A stretch of 14,120 nucleotides of DNA from Sphingomonadales bacterium UBA658 (lineage in GTDB: Bacteria; Pseudomonadota; Alphaproteobacteria; Sphingomonadales; Sphingomonadaceae), in the NCBI GenBank assembly GCA_002299195.1, contig DBOA01000122.1:5744-19863 (forward strand), given 5' to 3'. The notes beneath the pieces are model-generated. The model ran no database searches and was not told where the DNA came from. It worked only from the letters and a program-made list of their open reading frames with translations. The stretch's first letter is position 1. The number at the start of each line of letters is the position of its first letter. Shown piece by piece: positions 7,357 through 14,120 of this stretch. The translations under genes and the position numbers were made by a program.

Positions 7357-9108
7357 ATGCGCAAATTATTACTCGCTGGATCGATTTTGGCCCTTGCCGT
7401 CCCGGCGCATGCCGACGCCAATGGCGACCTTGTCACGCTGGTGAATGATGTCTGGGCGGCTTCGTTGAAGGAACAGCCAGTCTATGCGAGCGCATTGGGC
7501 GTGAATGAACATGCATCGGAACTTGGCGACTACACTTTGGCCGCACAGGACCGCCGCGCCGCCGATGCCGCAAAGTTTCTCGCCCGGCTAAATGCCATCT
7601 CTTCGGATTCGCTGAATGCCGCATCAAAGGTTGAGGCGGGCATTTTACGGCGCGCGCTGAACTCTACAATCGAGGGCAACAGTTTCGGGCAACGCGCGAT
7701 CAATTTCACGACCTATTCCAGCTGGCACCAGCAACTGGCGGGCATGGCGCAAAATCTGCCGTTTCGCACCATGGCCGATTTTGAAAGCTACAATGCGCGG
7801 CTCGCCCAATATGCGCGCGTGAATGATGAAAATATCGCGGTGGCCAATGTCGCGATCAAGGGCAAATACACCCAGCCCTGCGTCACGCTAAAGGGTTTTG
7901 AAGGAACGATCAGCGGGCTGATTACGACCGACGTAAACAAGTCGCGCTTCTTCGAACCTTATGCGAAAAAGCGGCCCGCGGGCGTTTCCGAAGCGGACTT
8001 TGCAAGCCTTGCCAAAGCGGCCGAAGCCACGATCCGCACGGTCATTCACCCCGCGCTGAACAAACAACTCGCATGGTATACCGCCAGCTACAAGCCAGCG
8101 TGCGCCACAGCACCCGGCGTGTCGGCGCAACCGGGCGGTGCCAAATATTACGCCTTCCGGGTTCGTGAAGAAACAACGACGTCCCTGACCGCAGAGCAAA
8201 TCCACCAAATCGGTCTGAACGAAGTGGCGCGCATTCGCGCCGAGATGGTCGATGTCGCGTCACAGGCGGGATATCCAAGCCGCGAGGCGTTTATCCAACA
8301 TTTGCGGACCGACCCGCAATATTACGCCAAAACGCCCGAAGAGCTGATGGAAAAGGTCGCGCGGGTGACCAAGATCATCGATGGCAAAATGCCCAGCCTG
8401 TTCGGCCGCCTGCCCCGCTTGCCCTATGGCATAAAGGAAATTCCGGCGGAAACGGCCGAAGGCACCACGACGGCTTATTATAACCAGGGTTCCCCCGAAA
8501 TCGGCATTTCCGGAACCTATTTCGTCAACACGTCGAAACTGAACCAGCGCCCGTTCTGGGAAATTCCCGCCTTGTCGGTGCATGAGGGTGTCCCCGGGCA
8601 TCACCACCAAATCGCTTTGCAGCAAGAATTGCCCTTGTCGGACTTCCGCAAATATGGCGCATTCTTCACCGCCTTTACCGAAGGCTGGGGCCTCTACTCC
8701 GAGCGGTTGGGCATCGAAATGGGCCTATATGATACCCCGGCAAAGGACATGGGACGCCTGTCCTATGAAATGTGGCGCGCATGCCGCTTGGTCGTCGACA
8801 CCGGCATTCATGCCAAGGGTTGGAGCAAGCAACAGGCGATCGATTTCATGACCGACAACAGTGCGCTGTCGGCCGCCAATATCGAGGCCGAGGTCAACCG
8901 CTACATCAGCTGGCCCGGTCAGGCGCTGGCCTATAAATTGGGCGAGCTGAAGATCCGTGAATTGCGGACCATGGCCACCAAAGAGCTTGGACCGAAATTC
9001 AACCTTGCGGCGTTCCATGACGCGGTATTGGGTCAAGGCTCCGTCCCGCTCGACGTGTTGGAGCAGCAGATTACAGATTGGGTCGCCGCGGAAAAAGCGA
9101 AGGGCTAA
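7357..9108 (+). CDS. DUF885-family protein, predicted exported metallopeptidase
   Basis: Exported protein of 583 aa. Residues 1-19 form a clear signal peptide (MRKLL, hydrophobic core, cleavage after AHA) and no later membrane segment is evident, so it should be periplasmic or outer-membrane associated. The match to the DUF885 family rests on the late core: a zincin-like H409-E-x3-G-H415 motif (VHEGVPGHHHQ) and, 26 residues on, FTEGWGLYSE with E442, a good candidate third zinc ligand. The conserved INRYISWPGQ-type segment (here VNRYISWPGQALAYK) follows. Cysteines at 175, 249 and 476 could allow one disulfide. Peptidase activity is predicted from the motif; no substrate can be read from the sequence. 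It is the last plus-strand gene and ends 6 nt from the convergent gene. Confidence 0.88.
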   Translation: MRKLLLAGSILALAVPAHADANGDLVTLVNDVWAASLKEQPVYASALGVNEHASELGDYTLAAQDRRAADAAKFLARLNAISSDSLNAASKVEAGILRRALNSTIEGNSFGQRAINFTTYSSWHQQLAGMAQNLPFRTMADFESYNARLAQYARVNDENIAVANVAIKGKYTQPCVTLKGFEGTISGLITTDVNKSRFFEPYAKKRPAGVSEADFASLAKAAEATIRTVIHPALNKQLAWYTASYKPACATAPGVSAQPGGAKYYAFRVREETTTSLTAEQIHQIGLNEVARIRAEMVDVASQAGYPSREAFIQHLRTDPQYYAKTPEELMEKVARVTKIIDGKMPSLFGRLPRLPYGIKEIPAETAEGTTTAYYNQGSPEIGISGTYFVNTSKLNQRPFWEIPALSVHEGVPGHHHQIALQQELPLSDFRKYGAFFTAFTEGWGLYSERLGIEMGLYDTPAKDMGRLSYEMWRACRLVVDTGIHAKGWSKQQAIDFMTDNSALSAANIEAEVNRYISWPGQALAYKLGELKIRELRTMATKELGPKFNLAAFHDAVLGQGSVPLDVLEQQITDWVAAEKAKG

Positions 9109-9125
9109 GCCTGCTTATTTAGGCT
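9108..9125. terminator. Small dyad between convergent genes, weak terminator candidate
   Basis: AGCCT (9108-9112) and AGGCT (9121-9125) pair around an 8-nt loop, spanning the 6-nt gap between the convergent stop codons. Neither strand has a following T-run, so it is not a canonical rho-independent terminator. It is the only dyad seen where both transcripts must end. Confidence 0.2.
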
Positions 9126-9699
9126 CAGGGAGCGGATCTGCGTTGGCAGATGCCGCTTCCTTGGCATCCAGTTCGGCCTGCAACTTCGCCTCGCGTTCGG
9201 CGCGGCCCTTTTCAAATTCGGTCACGCGTGCTTCGACTTCGGCAGCCTCTGCATCGATGCCCGCCATGCGCTTGGCGCGTTCGGCGGCGATCAGGCGGCC
9301 AAAGACAATGCCGGGGTCTTGCGCTTTTTCGGCATAGGCGCGGTCAATTTCTTTCAGCCCACATCCGGTAAAGCCGCCAGCACCCGATGCCGAGCAGCTC
9401 ATCGTGCCGCTGGCGCCCACATATTCGTAGGATTTGATCCGTTCGGACATCGCTTGATTGCGCGGGTCATTGGGATCGCCGCGCAAGGATGACGGAATGC
9501 GGTACCGGTCCGCCTCCCCCATCCGCGCGCAGACGACGATTTCGGCGCCTTGGCCTTCGGGGCATTTGTCGTCGCCATAGATGATCAACTGGTTGATCTT
9601 CTCGTCACCCGGTTGCGTGGCGGGGGCATTTTGTGCCGGGGCTTGCGCCGACAGCATGAGAGCCAAAGCGGCGACGGAAATATTGGCCATTGCGTTCAC
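9115..9699 (-). CDS. Conserved hypothetical exported protein with four cysteines
   Basis: I do not recognise a named family. The 194-aa product starts with a signal peptide (about 1-20, core ISVAALALML, cleavage near AQA/APA). The mature N-terminal part has four cysteines (C46, C57, C102, C113), suited to two disulfides, and a segment VVCARMGEADRYRIP (55-69) that resembles a motif I associate with exported hypotheticals of sphingomonads. The C-terminal third (about 136-182) is Ala/Glu/Lys/Arg-rich and should be a long charged helix or coiled coil, ending in PLPEPK. The GTG start at 9699 is preferred because GGAG lies 8 nt upstream; ATG 9690 is the alternative. It is separated from coq7 by 62 nt and may be co-transcribed or have its own promoter. 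Confidence 0.75.
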   Translation of the reverse strand: MNAMANISVAALALMLSAQAPAQNAPATQPGDEKINQLIIYGDDKCPEGQGAEIVVCARMGEADRYRIPSSLRGDPNDPRNQAMSERIKSYEYVGASGTMSCSASGAGGFTGCGLKEIDRAYAEKAQDPGIVFGRLIAAERAKRMAGIDAEAAEVEARVTEFEKGRAEREAKLQAELDAKEAASANADPLPEPK

Positions 9700-9707
9700 G
9701 GGATATT

Positions 9708-9711
9708 CTCC
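9708..9711 (-). promoter_or_regulatory. Ribosome binding site supporting a GTG start
   Basis: On the minus strand GGAG lies 8 nt before the GTG at 9699 and 17 nt before the alternative ATG at 9690, favouring the GTG start of the four-cysteine protein. Confidence 0.5.
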
Positions 9712-9761
9712 AAAAATCTATGCTCTGCCTTGAACGTCGCAGGCTGAATGCGCGATGAAGC

Positions 9762-10310
9762 TCAAATATGTTTCGACACGGCAATCGCGGTACGGCAGCC
9801 CAAGCGGACAAGCGCGCTCATGACCGGATAGGCCAGTGCGCGCTCTGCACCTTCGGCCAGCGCGGTGGCTTTATGTTCCAGCTCGTCCGCCTGAAAATCG
9901 GCAATCATCGCCGACAATTCGGGATCGCTGTCACCAATTTCTTCAAGCTGTTCGCTATAATGGCGGTCAATTTCGGTTTCGATCGCCACGGTGCAGGCCA
10001 TCGCCGCCTCTGGGCTGATGGCGGCCGACACCGCACCAAGCGCAAAACCGGCGGCGTTCCAAATGGGGTATAAAGCGGTTGGGCGTACGCCGCGTTCGGC
10101 CATCATCTTGTCAAAGGCACTCAGATGCCGTTCCTCTTGCTCGGCCATATGCGCAATGCTGCGCGCCGCTGGCGTCCGGTCACCCATCACCGCAAGCTGC
10201 CCTGCGTAAATGCGTTTCGCGCCAAATTCGCCCGCTTGATTCACGCGAATCATCCGGTCGATGGCCGCCTTACGCTGCGGTGTGGTTTTCAGGGTTTCTT
10301 GTTGCGCCAT
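9762..10310 (-). CDS. coq7: Demethoxyubiquinone hydroxylase (Coq7 family)
   Basis: Di-iron monooxygenase (182 aa) that hydroxylates demethoxyubiquinone late in ubiquinone synthesis, acting at the inner membrane. All carboxylate/histidine ligands of the Coq7 di-iron site appear: E28 (NQAGEFGA), E59-x2-H62 (EQEERHLSAF), E111 (AIETEIDRHY) and E143-x2-H146 (ADELEH), with spacing close to the human enzyme. Non-polar helices near 84-108 and 160-175 fit interfacial membrane binding. This is the short Coq7 type rather than the flavin-dependent UbiF/Coq6 type used by E. coli. The start at 10310 lies inside dsbB, overlapping it by 22 nt, so the two should be translationally coupled. The ribosome binding site is weak, in keeping with coupling. 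Confidence 0.96.
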   Translation of the reverse strand: MAQQETLKTTPQRKAAIDRMIRVNQAGEFGAKRIYAGQLAVMGDRTPAARSIAHMAEQEERHLSAFDKMMAERGVRPTALYPIWNAAGFALGAVSAAISPEAAMACTVAIETEIDRHYSEQLEEIGDSDPELSAMIADFQADELEHKATALAEGAERALAYPVMSALVRLGCRTAIAVSKHI

Positions 10311-10777
10311 GTCATACCCAAGATGGCCACTGCACCGCCCAACGACAAGAGGAAATTATAGCCCGCAAGCGAAATGCCGAACAAAGACCATGGTGCCACG
10401 TCGCAGCGGACCAAGGGTGCGTTCATGATCGACTTGAGCAAATCATCCCCGCTGCCCGAAATCGTCGCGGTGCACGCGGTCAGCCCTTCCCACCAGCCAT
10501 ATTCGACGCCAGCATGAAAGCCCGCGATGCCGCCACTGGTCGCAATGGCCAATGCCGCAAGCGCCACCAATGTTTTGCGAAACGCAAGGTTGCCAACGCC
10601 AAAGGCAATGGCCGCAATCGCGACCGCGGCGAAATGCGGATAACGCTGCCACCAGCACATTTCGCAAGGGAAAAGCCCGCCAATATATTGCGAACCATAT
10701 GCCCCCGCGAGCAGCGCCGCCGGTAACAGGAATGCGAGCCAGTGGGCCTTGTCATATTTCGACATCATCTGCGGCAT
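10289..10777 (-). CDS. dsbB: DsbB-family disulfide bond formation protein
   Basis: Inner-membrane oxidoreductase (162 aa) expected to reoxidise periplasmic DsbA-type thiol oxidases and hand the electrons to ubiquinone. Four hydrophobic helices are visible (about 13-33, 47-65, 69-88 and 132-156). The first periplasmic loop has C38-x2-C41 (FPCEMCWWQRYPH), followed by the Arg expected near the quinone. The second loop has C102 and C125, giving the full set of four cysteines. The ATG at 10777 starts 4 nt after the S41 stop; ATGs at 10768 and 10765 are alternatives. The overlap with coq7 joins a quinone user to a quinone maker. Overall sequence is of the alphaproteobacterial DsbB type rather than close to E. 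coli DsbB. Confidence 0.93.
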   Translation of the reverse strand: MPQMMSKYDKAHWLAFLLPAALLAGAYGSQYIGGLFPCEMCWWQRYPHFAAVAIAAIAFGVGNLAFRKTLVALAALAIATSGGIAGFHAGVEYGWWEGLTACTATISGSGDDLLKSIMNAPLVRCDVAPWSLFGISLAGYNFLLSLGGAVAILGMTWRNKKP

Positions 10778-10781
10778 ATAC

Positions 10782-12161
10782 TCAATTCTGCGCCCTGCCC
10801 TTTACGGGCTTTGCGGCAAGCTTCATCGTTTTGGATCCAAGCCGCTGCAAGGTTTCCATCGCGTAATATAGTTGGAAATCGTCAATGCCCTTTGCCTTCA
10901 ACTGCTCCGCAGTCATGGCAAAACGCGGATCGTCGATGCGGTCTTCTTCAAGGTCTTTGCTGTTGTCTTTCAATTCATTGACCAAGTGACGACGCAAATC
11001 GGATTCGCGCACGGACACGCGCTTTTTATAATCGGGATCGGTCAATTGCGGTACGCGGACATCAGGCTTTATGCCGCCTTCTTGCACCGAACGACCCGAG
11101 GGCAGATGGTAGCGCGCAACGGTGAGGCGAAGGCCGGTGTCCCGCGTCAACGGTAGGACACTCTGCACCGATCCCTTGCCAAAACTGCGTTCACCCATGA
11201 CCAAGCCGCGATGATGGTCTTGCAATGCGCCAGCCACAATTTCGGATGCCGATGCAGAGCCAGCGTCAACCAGAACGATGATCGGCGCGCCGCCGGTGAC
11301 ATCGCCAGGAACAGCGCGTTCGGCCCACCAGCGTTGGATGTCGCGTTTGTCACGGCCGCGTTCGGAAACAATCTCGCCACTCGACAGGAAAGCATCGGAA
11401 ACGGAAACGGCCTCGTCCAATATGCCACCAGGGTTGGACCGCAGGTCGATGATGTAACCCAGCGGTTTTCCGCCAAGCGATTTCTTTATGCCGGAGACAG
11501 CAGCGACAACGTCAGCGCCGGTTTGTTCGGAGAAGCCGGTAATGGAAATGACGCCAATGCGGTTTTTCACTTCCCACCGCACAGGTTTCAAATCGATGAC
11601 CGCGCGCGTTACCGTCACGTCGAACGGCGCATCACGGCCCGGGCGGTATATGGTGAGCTTGATCGATGTGCCCGGCACACCGCGCATCGCTTCGACAGCT
11701 TCATCGAGCGTTCCGCCAAGGATCAGCTTGCCGTCCAAATGCGTAATAAAGTCGCCCGACTTGATACCGGCCTTATCAGCGGGCGTGTCCTTGGTGGGCG
11801 CAATGACCTTCACCGCTTCATCCTCAAGCGTAACCGTCAGGCCAAGGCCGCCATATTCGCCATCAATCTGCGTTTGCAGCGAGCTGAAGTCGGATTTGTC
11901 GAGGAAGGCACTGTGCGGATCGAGGCTGGCGAGCATTCCCTGAATGGCGCCTTCCATCAATTGCTTGTCATCGACCTTGTCGACATAGCTTAATTTAACC
12001 TTGCGATAGACCGCGAGGAATTCCTCAAGCTCTTTAAAACGGTCGGCTTGCGCTTGTTGCTGCTGAACGCTTTGCGCGACCAGCACAGTCGCAGGGACCG
12101 ACAGCGCCAAAACAATGGCGCAAGTCGCGGGCAGCAAACGGTTCTTCATAGACCAATCCAT
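10782..12161 (-). CDS. ctpA: S41-family carboxy-terminal processing protease
   Basis: Exported serine protease (459 aa) of the CtpA/Prc type, which trims or degrades envelope proteins from the C-terminus. An N-terminal hydrophobic segment (about 9-29, after K6 and R8) serves as signal peptide or anchor. A short Q-rich helix follows, then a PDZ domain (about 100-185, GGLGLTV and GIKSGDFI) and the S41 catalytic core. The nucleophile is S304 in GSASASEI and the general-base Lys is K329 in GERSFGKGS; their 25-residue separation equals that of E. coli Prc (S452/K477). A basic tail ends the protein. ATG 12161 is taken as the start; ATG 12149 (MKNRLL) is equally possible, as neither has a strong ribosome binding site. 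It lies just downstream of an EnvC-type activator, a common proteobacterial arrangement that suggests a role in controlling cell-wall hydrolysis. Confidence 0.95.
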   Translation of the reverse strand: MDWSMKNRLLPATCAIVLALSVPATVLVAQSVQQQQAQADRFKELEEFLAVYRKVKLSYVDKVDDKQLMEGAIQGMLASLDPHSAFLDKSDFSSLQTQIDGEYGGLGLTVTLEDEAVKVIAPTKDTPADKAGIKSGDFITHLDGKLILGGTLDEAVEAMRGVPGTSIKLTIYRPGRDAPFDVTVTRAVIDLKPVRWEVKNRIGVISITGFSEQTGADVVAAVSGIKKSLGGKPLGYIIDLRSNPGGILDEAVSVSDAFLSSGEIVSERGRDKRDIQRWWAERAVPGDVTGGAPIIVLVDAGSASASEIVAGALQDHHRGLVMGERSFGKGSVQSVLPLTRDTGLRLTVARYHLPSGRSVQEGGIKPDVRVPQLTDPDYKKRVSVRESDLRRHLVNELKDNSKDLEEDRIDDPRFAMTAEQLKAKGIDDFQLYYAMETLQRLGSKTMKLAAKPVKGRAQN

Positions 12162-12172
12162 TTCATCATTTC

Positions 12173-12241
12173 GTCGATGCTATACCTCGCCTTAACCCAG
12201 GGTGAAAGCATGATTACCACCAACACCATGCGGGCATCGAC
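12173..12241. repeat. Inverted repeat in the envC-ctpA intergenic gap
   Basis: GTCGATGC (12173-12180) and GCATCGAC (12234-12241) form a perfect 8-bp inverted repeat separated by 53 nt. It brackets the candidate ctpA promoter in a 95-nt gap that otherwise holds no gene. A looping operator, a structured leader or chance are all possible. Confidence 0.3.
12179..12207 (-). promoter_or_regulatory. Candidate sigma-70-type promoter for ctpA-dsbB-coq7
   Basis: On the minus strand, TTTCAC (12207-12202) and TATAGC (12184-12179) are 17 nt apart and could act as -35 and -10 elements. Transcription would begin near 12172, leaving a leader of about 10-23 nt depending on the ctpA start. The match to consensus is only partial. 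The call is supported mainly by position, since this is the largest gap in the minus-strand gene series. Confidence 0.3.
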
Positions 12242-12256
12242 AAGAACGCCAATAGT

Positions 12257-13423
12257 TCATCCTAATATCGTGGCAATATCGATCACACGGCCATTTTTGC
12301 GCAGTTCAACGCCGATATCCGGCGCGTCGGGTTTGGCGGAGCCCAAAACAAAGCCTTGGCTCACCGACTGCCCTTTTTTGACCTGCGTACTGCCAAGATG
12401 TGTAATCAGGCTGTTCCAGCCATTGCCATGTTCGATAATGACAATCCGCCCATAGCTGCGATAGCGGCCAGCAAAGGAAACCGTTCCTGCCGCTGGCGCG
12501 ACCACGCGCAGATCATTGGCCAGCGCAATGCGGACCCCGCGCTCCCGATAGCCGGTGGCGTTGAGTTCATTGAAACCCGACAACAGCTTGCCCCGCGCGG
12601 GCAGGATATAGGCAGTCCCCACCGCCGCAGCCTTGGTCGCGCGCCCGGGGCGGAGCATCGGCCCGTCTAATGCCGCGAGTTCAGACGCCTTTTCAGCGCT
12701 CAGTCGCTGTATATCCATGCGCCCGACAATATCGCGTGCCCGCTCACCCTGCGCGATGGCTTGTTCAAATGCGATGGCCGCGTTGGCGGACAGTGCGCCG
12801 GCCTTGCCACCGGCGGCGTTTTGCAGTCTGGCCAAATCTGTCTGGCGGCTTTTCAACCGGCTGCGCGCATCGCCCAGCGATTTCAGCGCGCGATATTCCT
12901 GCGCCCGCAATTCGCTTTGCACCGCTATTTGTTGGCGCAAGTCGCTGGTACGGCGGATGATCTGTGGCTGCACGGTCGCCATGACCGCGCGCACATGCAC
13001 ATAATCTTCGCGTTGGCCGGGCTGCATCATCAGCAGCACCGCCGGGCGGCCCGTCATTTGCTGAAGCGCGGCGTTCAGGCGCAGCACGGGTTCGCTTTCA
13101 ACACCAAGCTGTGCGCGCTGAAGCTCTTGTTGGCGGCTAATGATGGCAATACGCGCGGTCGCCGCTGCTATCTGTGCTTCGGCTGCGTCGATTTCAGCGG
13201 ACAGCACGGCCCTTTGCGCGACCAGCCGGTCTGCGGTGCTTTCGGCATTGCTTGCCTCCTGCCGCAACAATTCGCTGCGCCGTTCAGCACGCAGCGCTTT
13301 GTCCTGTGCATCGCGCAGGGCGTCTTCTTGCGCGCTGTTGCTGCCCGCATTTTGCGCCATCAGGCTGCTCGCAATGGCAAAGGGCGTGAGCATCAAGAGC
13401 AATAGGACGGACCAGAACCGCAT
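12257..13423 (-). CDS. envC: EnvC-type murein hydrolase activator (degenerate LytM/M23 domain)
   Basis: Exported coiled-coil protein (388 aa) expected to activate periplasmic N-acetylmuramoyl-L-alanine amidases at cell division. A signal peptide (about 1-23, FWSVLLLLML core) is followed by a long charged helical region (about 28-250), then a LytM/peptidase M23 fold (about 275-388). The zinc ligands of active M23 enzymes are missing: the HxGxD motif reads E294-R-G-V-R298, and the HxH motif reads D369-x-G371. H332 and H342 remain. This degenerate state is what EnvC shows in E. coli, so an activator is more likely than an endopeptidase. The start at 13423 follows AAGGA at 13435-13431 and gives a clean signal peptide. 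It begins 4 nt after the rlmH stop, indicating an operon. Confidence 0.92.
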   Translation of the reverse strand: MRFWSVLLLLMLTPFAIASSLMAQNAGSNSAQEDALRDAQDKALRAERRSELLRQEASNAESTADRLVAQRAVLSAEIDAAEAQIAAATARIAIISRQQELQRAQLGVESEPVLRLNAALQQMTGRPAVLLMMQPGQREDYVHVRAVMATVQPQIIRRTSDLRQQIAVQSELRAQEYRALKSLGDARSRLKSRQTDLARLQNAAGGKAGALSANAAIAFEQAIAQGERARDIVGRMDIQRLSAEKASELAALDGPMLRPGRATKAAAVGTAYILPARGKLLSGFNELNATGYRERGVRIALANDLRVVAPAAGTVSFAGRYRSYGRIVIIEHGNGWNSLITHLGSTQVKKGQSVSQGFVLGSAKPDAPDIGVELRKNGRVIDIATILG

Positions 13424-13427
13424 ACCC

Positions 13428-13856
13428 CTATCCTTCCCGATGATAGGGGTGGTTGGCAATGATCGATGTTGCACGGAACAATTGTTCAGCCAGCATCGCG
13501 CGGGCCATCAAATGCGGCCATGTCGCTCTGCCAAAGGCGATTAGCTTGTCCACGCCAGCACGGGCTTCGTCATCAAAGCCATCGGCAGCGCCAATGAGGA
13601 AACGCACTTCGCGCACGCCATCGTCGCGCCAGCGTTCCAGCAAGCGGGCAAGTTCGACCGAACCAAGCTGTTCGCCTTTTTCATCCAAGATGATGGTTTT
13701 GCAGGGGCTGTCCGAACTGGGCAGATCGCCGCCCTTATCGGGCATTTCGCTGTGCCGCGTTGGCCAGCTGATCCGTTTCAGATATCGGTCGACCAGCTCC
13801 GCTTCAGCAGAGCGGCCGATTTTACCGCGCGCTATGATGTGCAGGCGCATCGCCAT
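13428..13856 (-). CDS. rlmH: 23S rRNA (pseudouridine(1915)-N3)-methyltransferase
   Basis: SPOUT-class, SAM-dependent methyltransferase (142 aa) that methylates pseudouridine 1915 in helix 69 of 23S rRNA on assembled 70S ribosomes. The N-terminus MRLHIIARGKIG, the LDEKGEQLGSVELA segment (about 58-71), the glycine loop FLIGAADGF (about 86-94) and the C-terminal NHPYHREG are all hallmarks of RlmH. The length is slightly short of the E. coli protein (155 aa). ATG 13856 is used; ATG 13850 would remove two residues and cannot be excluded, since neither has a clear ribosome binding site. It begins 18 nt after the rsfS stop and ends 4 nt before envC, consistent with a single operon. Confidence 0.97.
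   Translation of the reverse strand: MAMRLHIIARGKIGRSAEAELVDRYLKRISWPTRHSEMPDKGGDLPSSDSPCKTIILDEKGEQLGSVELARLLERWRDDGVREVRFLIGAADGFDDEARAGVDKLIAFGRATWPHLMARAMLAEQLFRATSIIANHPYHREG
13431..13435 (-). promoter_or_regulatory. Ribosome binding site that sets the envC start
   Basis: AAGGA on the minus strand ends 7 nt before the ATG at 13423 and lies within the last codons of rlmH. It favours this start over the in-frame ATG at 13474, which would add 17 residues ahead of the signal peptide. Confidence 0.7.
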
Positions 13857-13874
13857 CCGCGCGGACGTTCGGGC

Positions 13875-14120
13875 TTATTGGGCCGGAACTTCGGGCGCGT
13901 CGCCAAATGCCCACATGCGTTCCAGATTGTAGAAGCTGCGGACTTCGGGACGGAACAGATGCACGATGACATCTTCGGCATCAATCAACACCCAGTCTGC
14001 CGATGGCAAACCTTCGATGCGGGCATGACGTCCGGCTTTCTTGATCCGCTCAGCAAGCTTTTGCGCCATCGACGCCACCTGCCGCGATGAACGGCCAGAT
14101 GCGACGACCATATGGTCGGC
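13875..14120 (-). CDS. rsfS: Ribosomal silencing factor RsfS, 5' end beyond the window
   Basis: C-terminal part (81 codons visible) of the factor that binds L14 (uL14) on the large subunit and blocks joining of the small subunit when nutrients are short. The reading frame stays open to the edge: the nine bases past the internal ATG encode ADH, giving ADHMVVASGRSSRQV, which matches the family core ADYFVIASG-SxRQV. Further hallmarks are DWVLIDAEDVIVHLF and RSFYNLERMWA, followed by a short tail. The ATG at 14111 is therefore internal and the true start lies to the right of 14120. Neighbours in many bacteria are nadD upstream and rlmH downstream; rlmH is present here. Confidence 0.96.
   Translation of the reverse strand, partial: ADHMVVASGRSSRQVASMAQKLAERIKKAGRHARIEGLPSADWVLIDAEDVIVHLFRPEVRSFYNLERMWAFGDAPEVPAQ

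Noticed and set aside
10079..10726. Plus-strand open frame of 215 codons over coq7 and dsbB
   Set aside because: Both minus-strand genes are supported by catalytic motifs; this frame has none.
11211..11993. Plus-strand open frame of 260 codons inside ctpA
   Set aside because: Antisense to the S41 catalytic core. The frame reflects codon bias of the real gene.
12162..12256. Possible small gene in the envC-ctpA gap
   Set aside because: No open frame with a start, ribosome binding site and plausible product fits within the gap on either strand.
14109..14111. ATG taken as the rsfS start
   Set aside because: The frame remains open to the window edge and the preceding codons (ADH) match the conserved RsfS core, so this Met is internal.

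Overview
The window looks like chromosomal DNA from an alphaproteobacterium, most probably the order Sphingomonadales (Sphingopyxis/Sphingorhabdus/Novosphingobium type). This is inferred from the moderately high GC, the character of the proteins, the rsfS-rlmH-envC-ctpA gene order, use of Coq7 for ubiquinone synthesis, and the mix of housekeeping genes with sphingomonad-style conserved hypotheticals. No tRNA, rRNA, CRISPR array, IS element or phage gene was seen. Base composition and codon use look even throughout.

Left arm (about 1-9108, plus strand). A short unassigned edge and an AT-rich leader precede gltD and gltB, the two subunits of NADPH-dependent glutamate synthase, which overlap by 4 nt. 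They are followed by a soluble Asp/Asn beta-hydroxylase-fold dioxygenase with an unknown substrate, whose start codon lies in one arm of an inverted repeat. Next is an exported DUF885-family predicted metallopeptidase.

Right arm (about 9115-14120, minus strand, converging on the left arm with a 6-nt gap). In transcription order it holds rsfS (cut by the window edge), rlmH, an EnvC-type murein-hydrolase activator, an S41 carboxy-terminal processing protease, dsbB, coq7 and a small exported four-cysteine protein of unknown function. rsfS, rlmH and envC are packed like an operon, as are S41, dsbB and coq7. A 95-nt gap with a possible promoter separates the two groups.

The genes fall into recognisable functional sets. 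gltDB supplies glutamate from glutamine and 2-oxoglutarate. rsfS and rlmH act on the large ribosomal subunit. envC and ctpA act on peptidoglycan remodelling and envelope proteolysis. dsbB passes electrons from periplasmic disulfide formation to quinone, and coq7 makes that quinone. I found no clear novel multi-gene system. The points most worth a second look are the orphan dioxygenase with its start-codon inverted repeat, the unknown four-cysteine periplasmic protein beside dsbB, the DUF885 enzyme, and the overlapping dsbB-coq7 pair.
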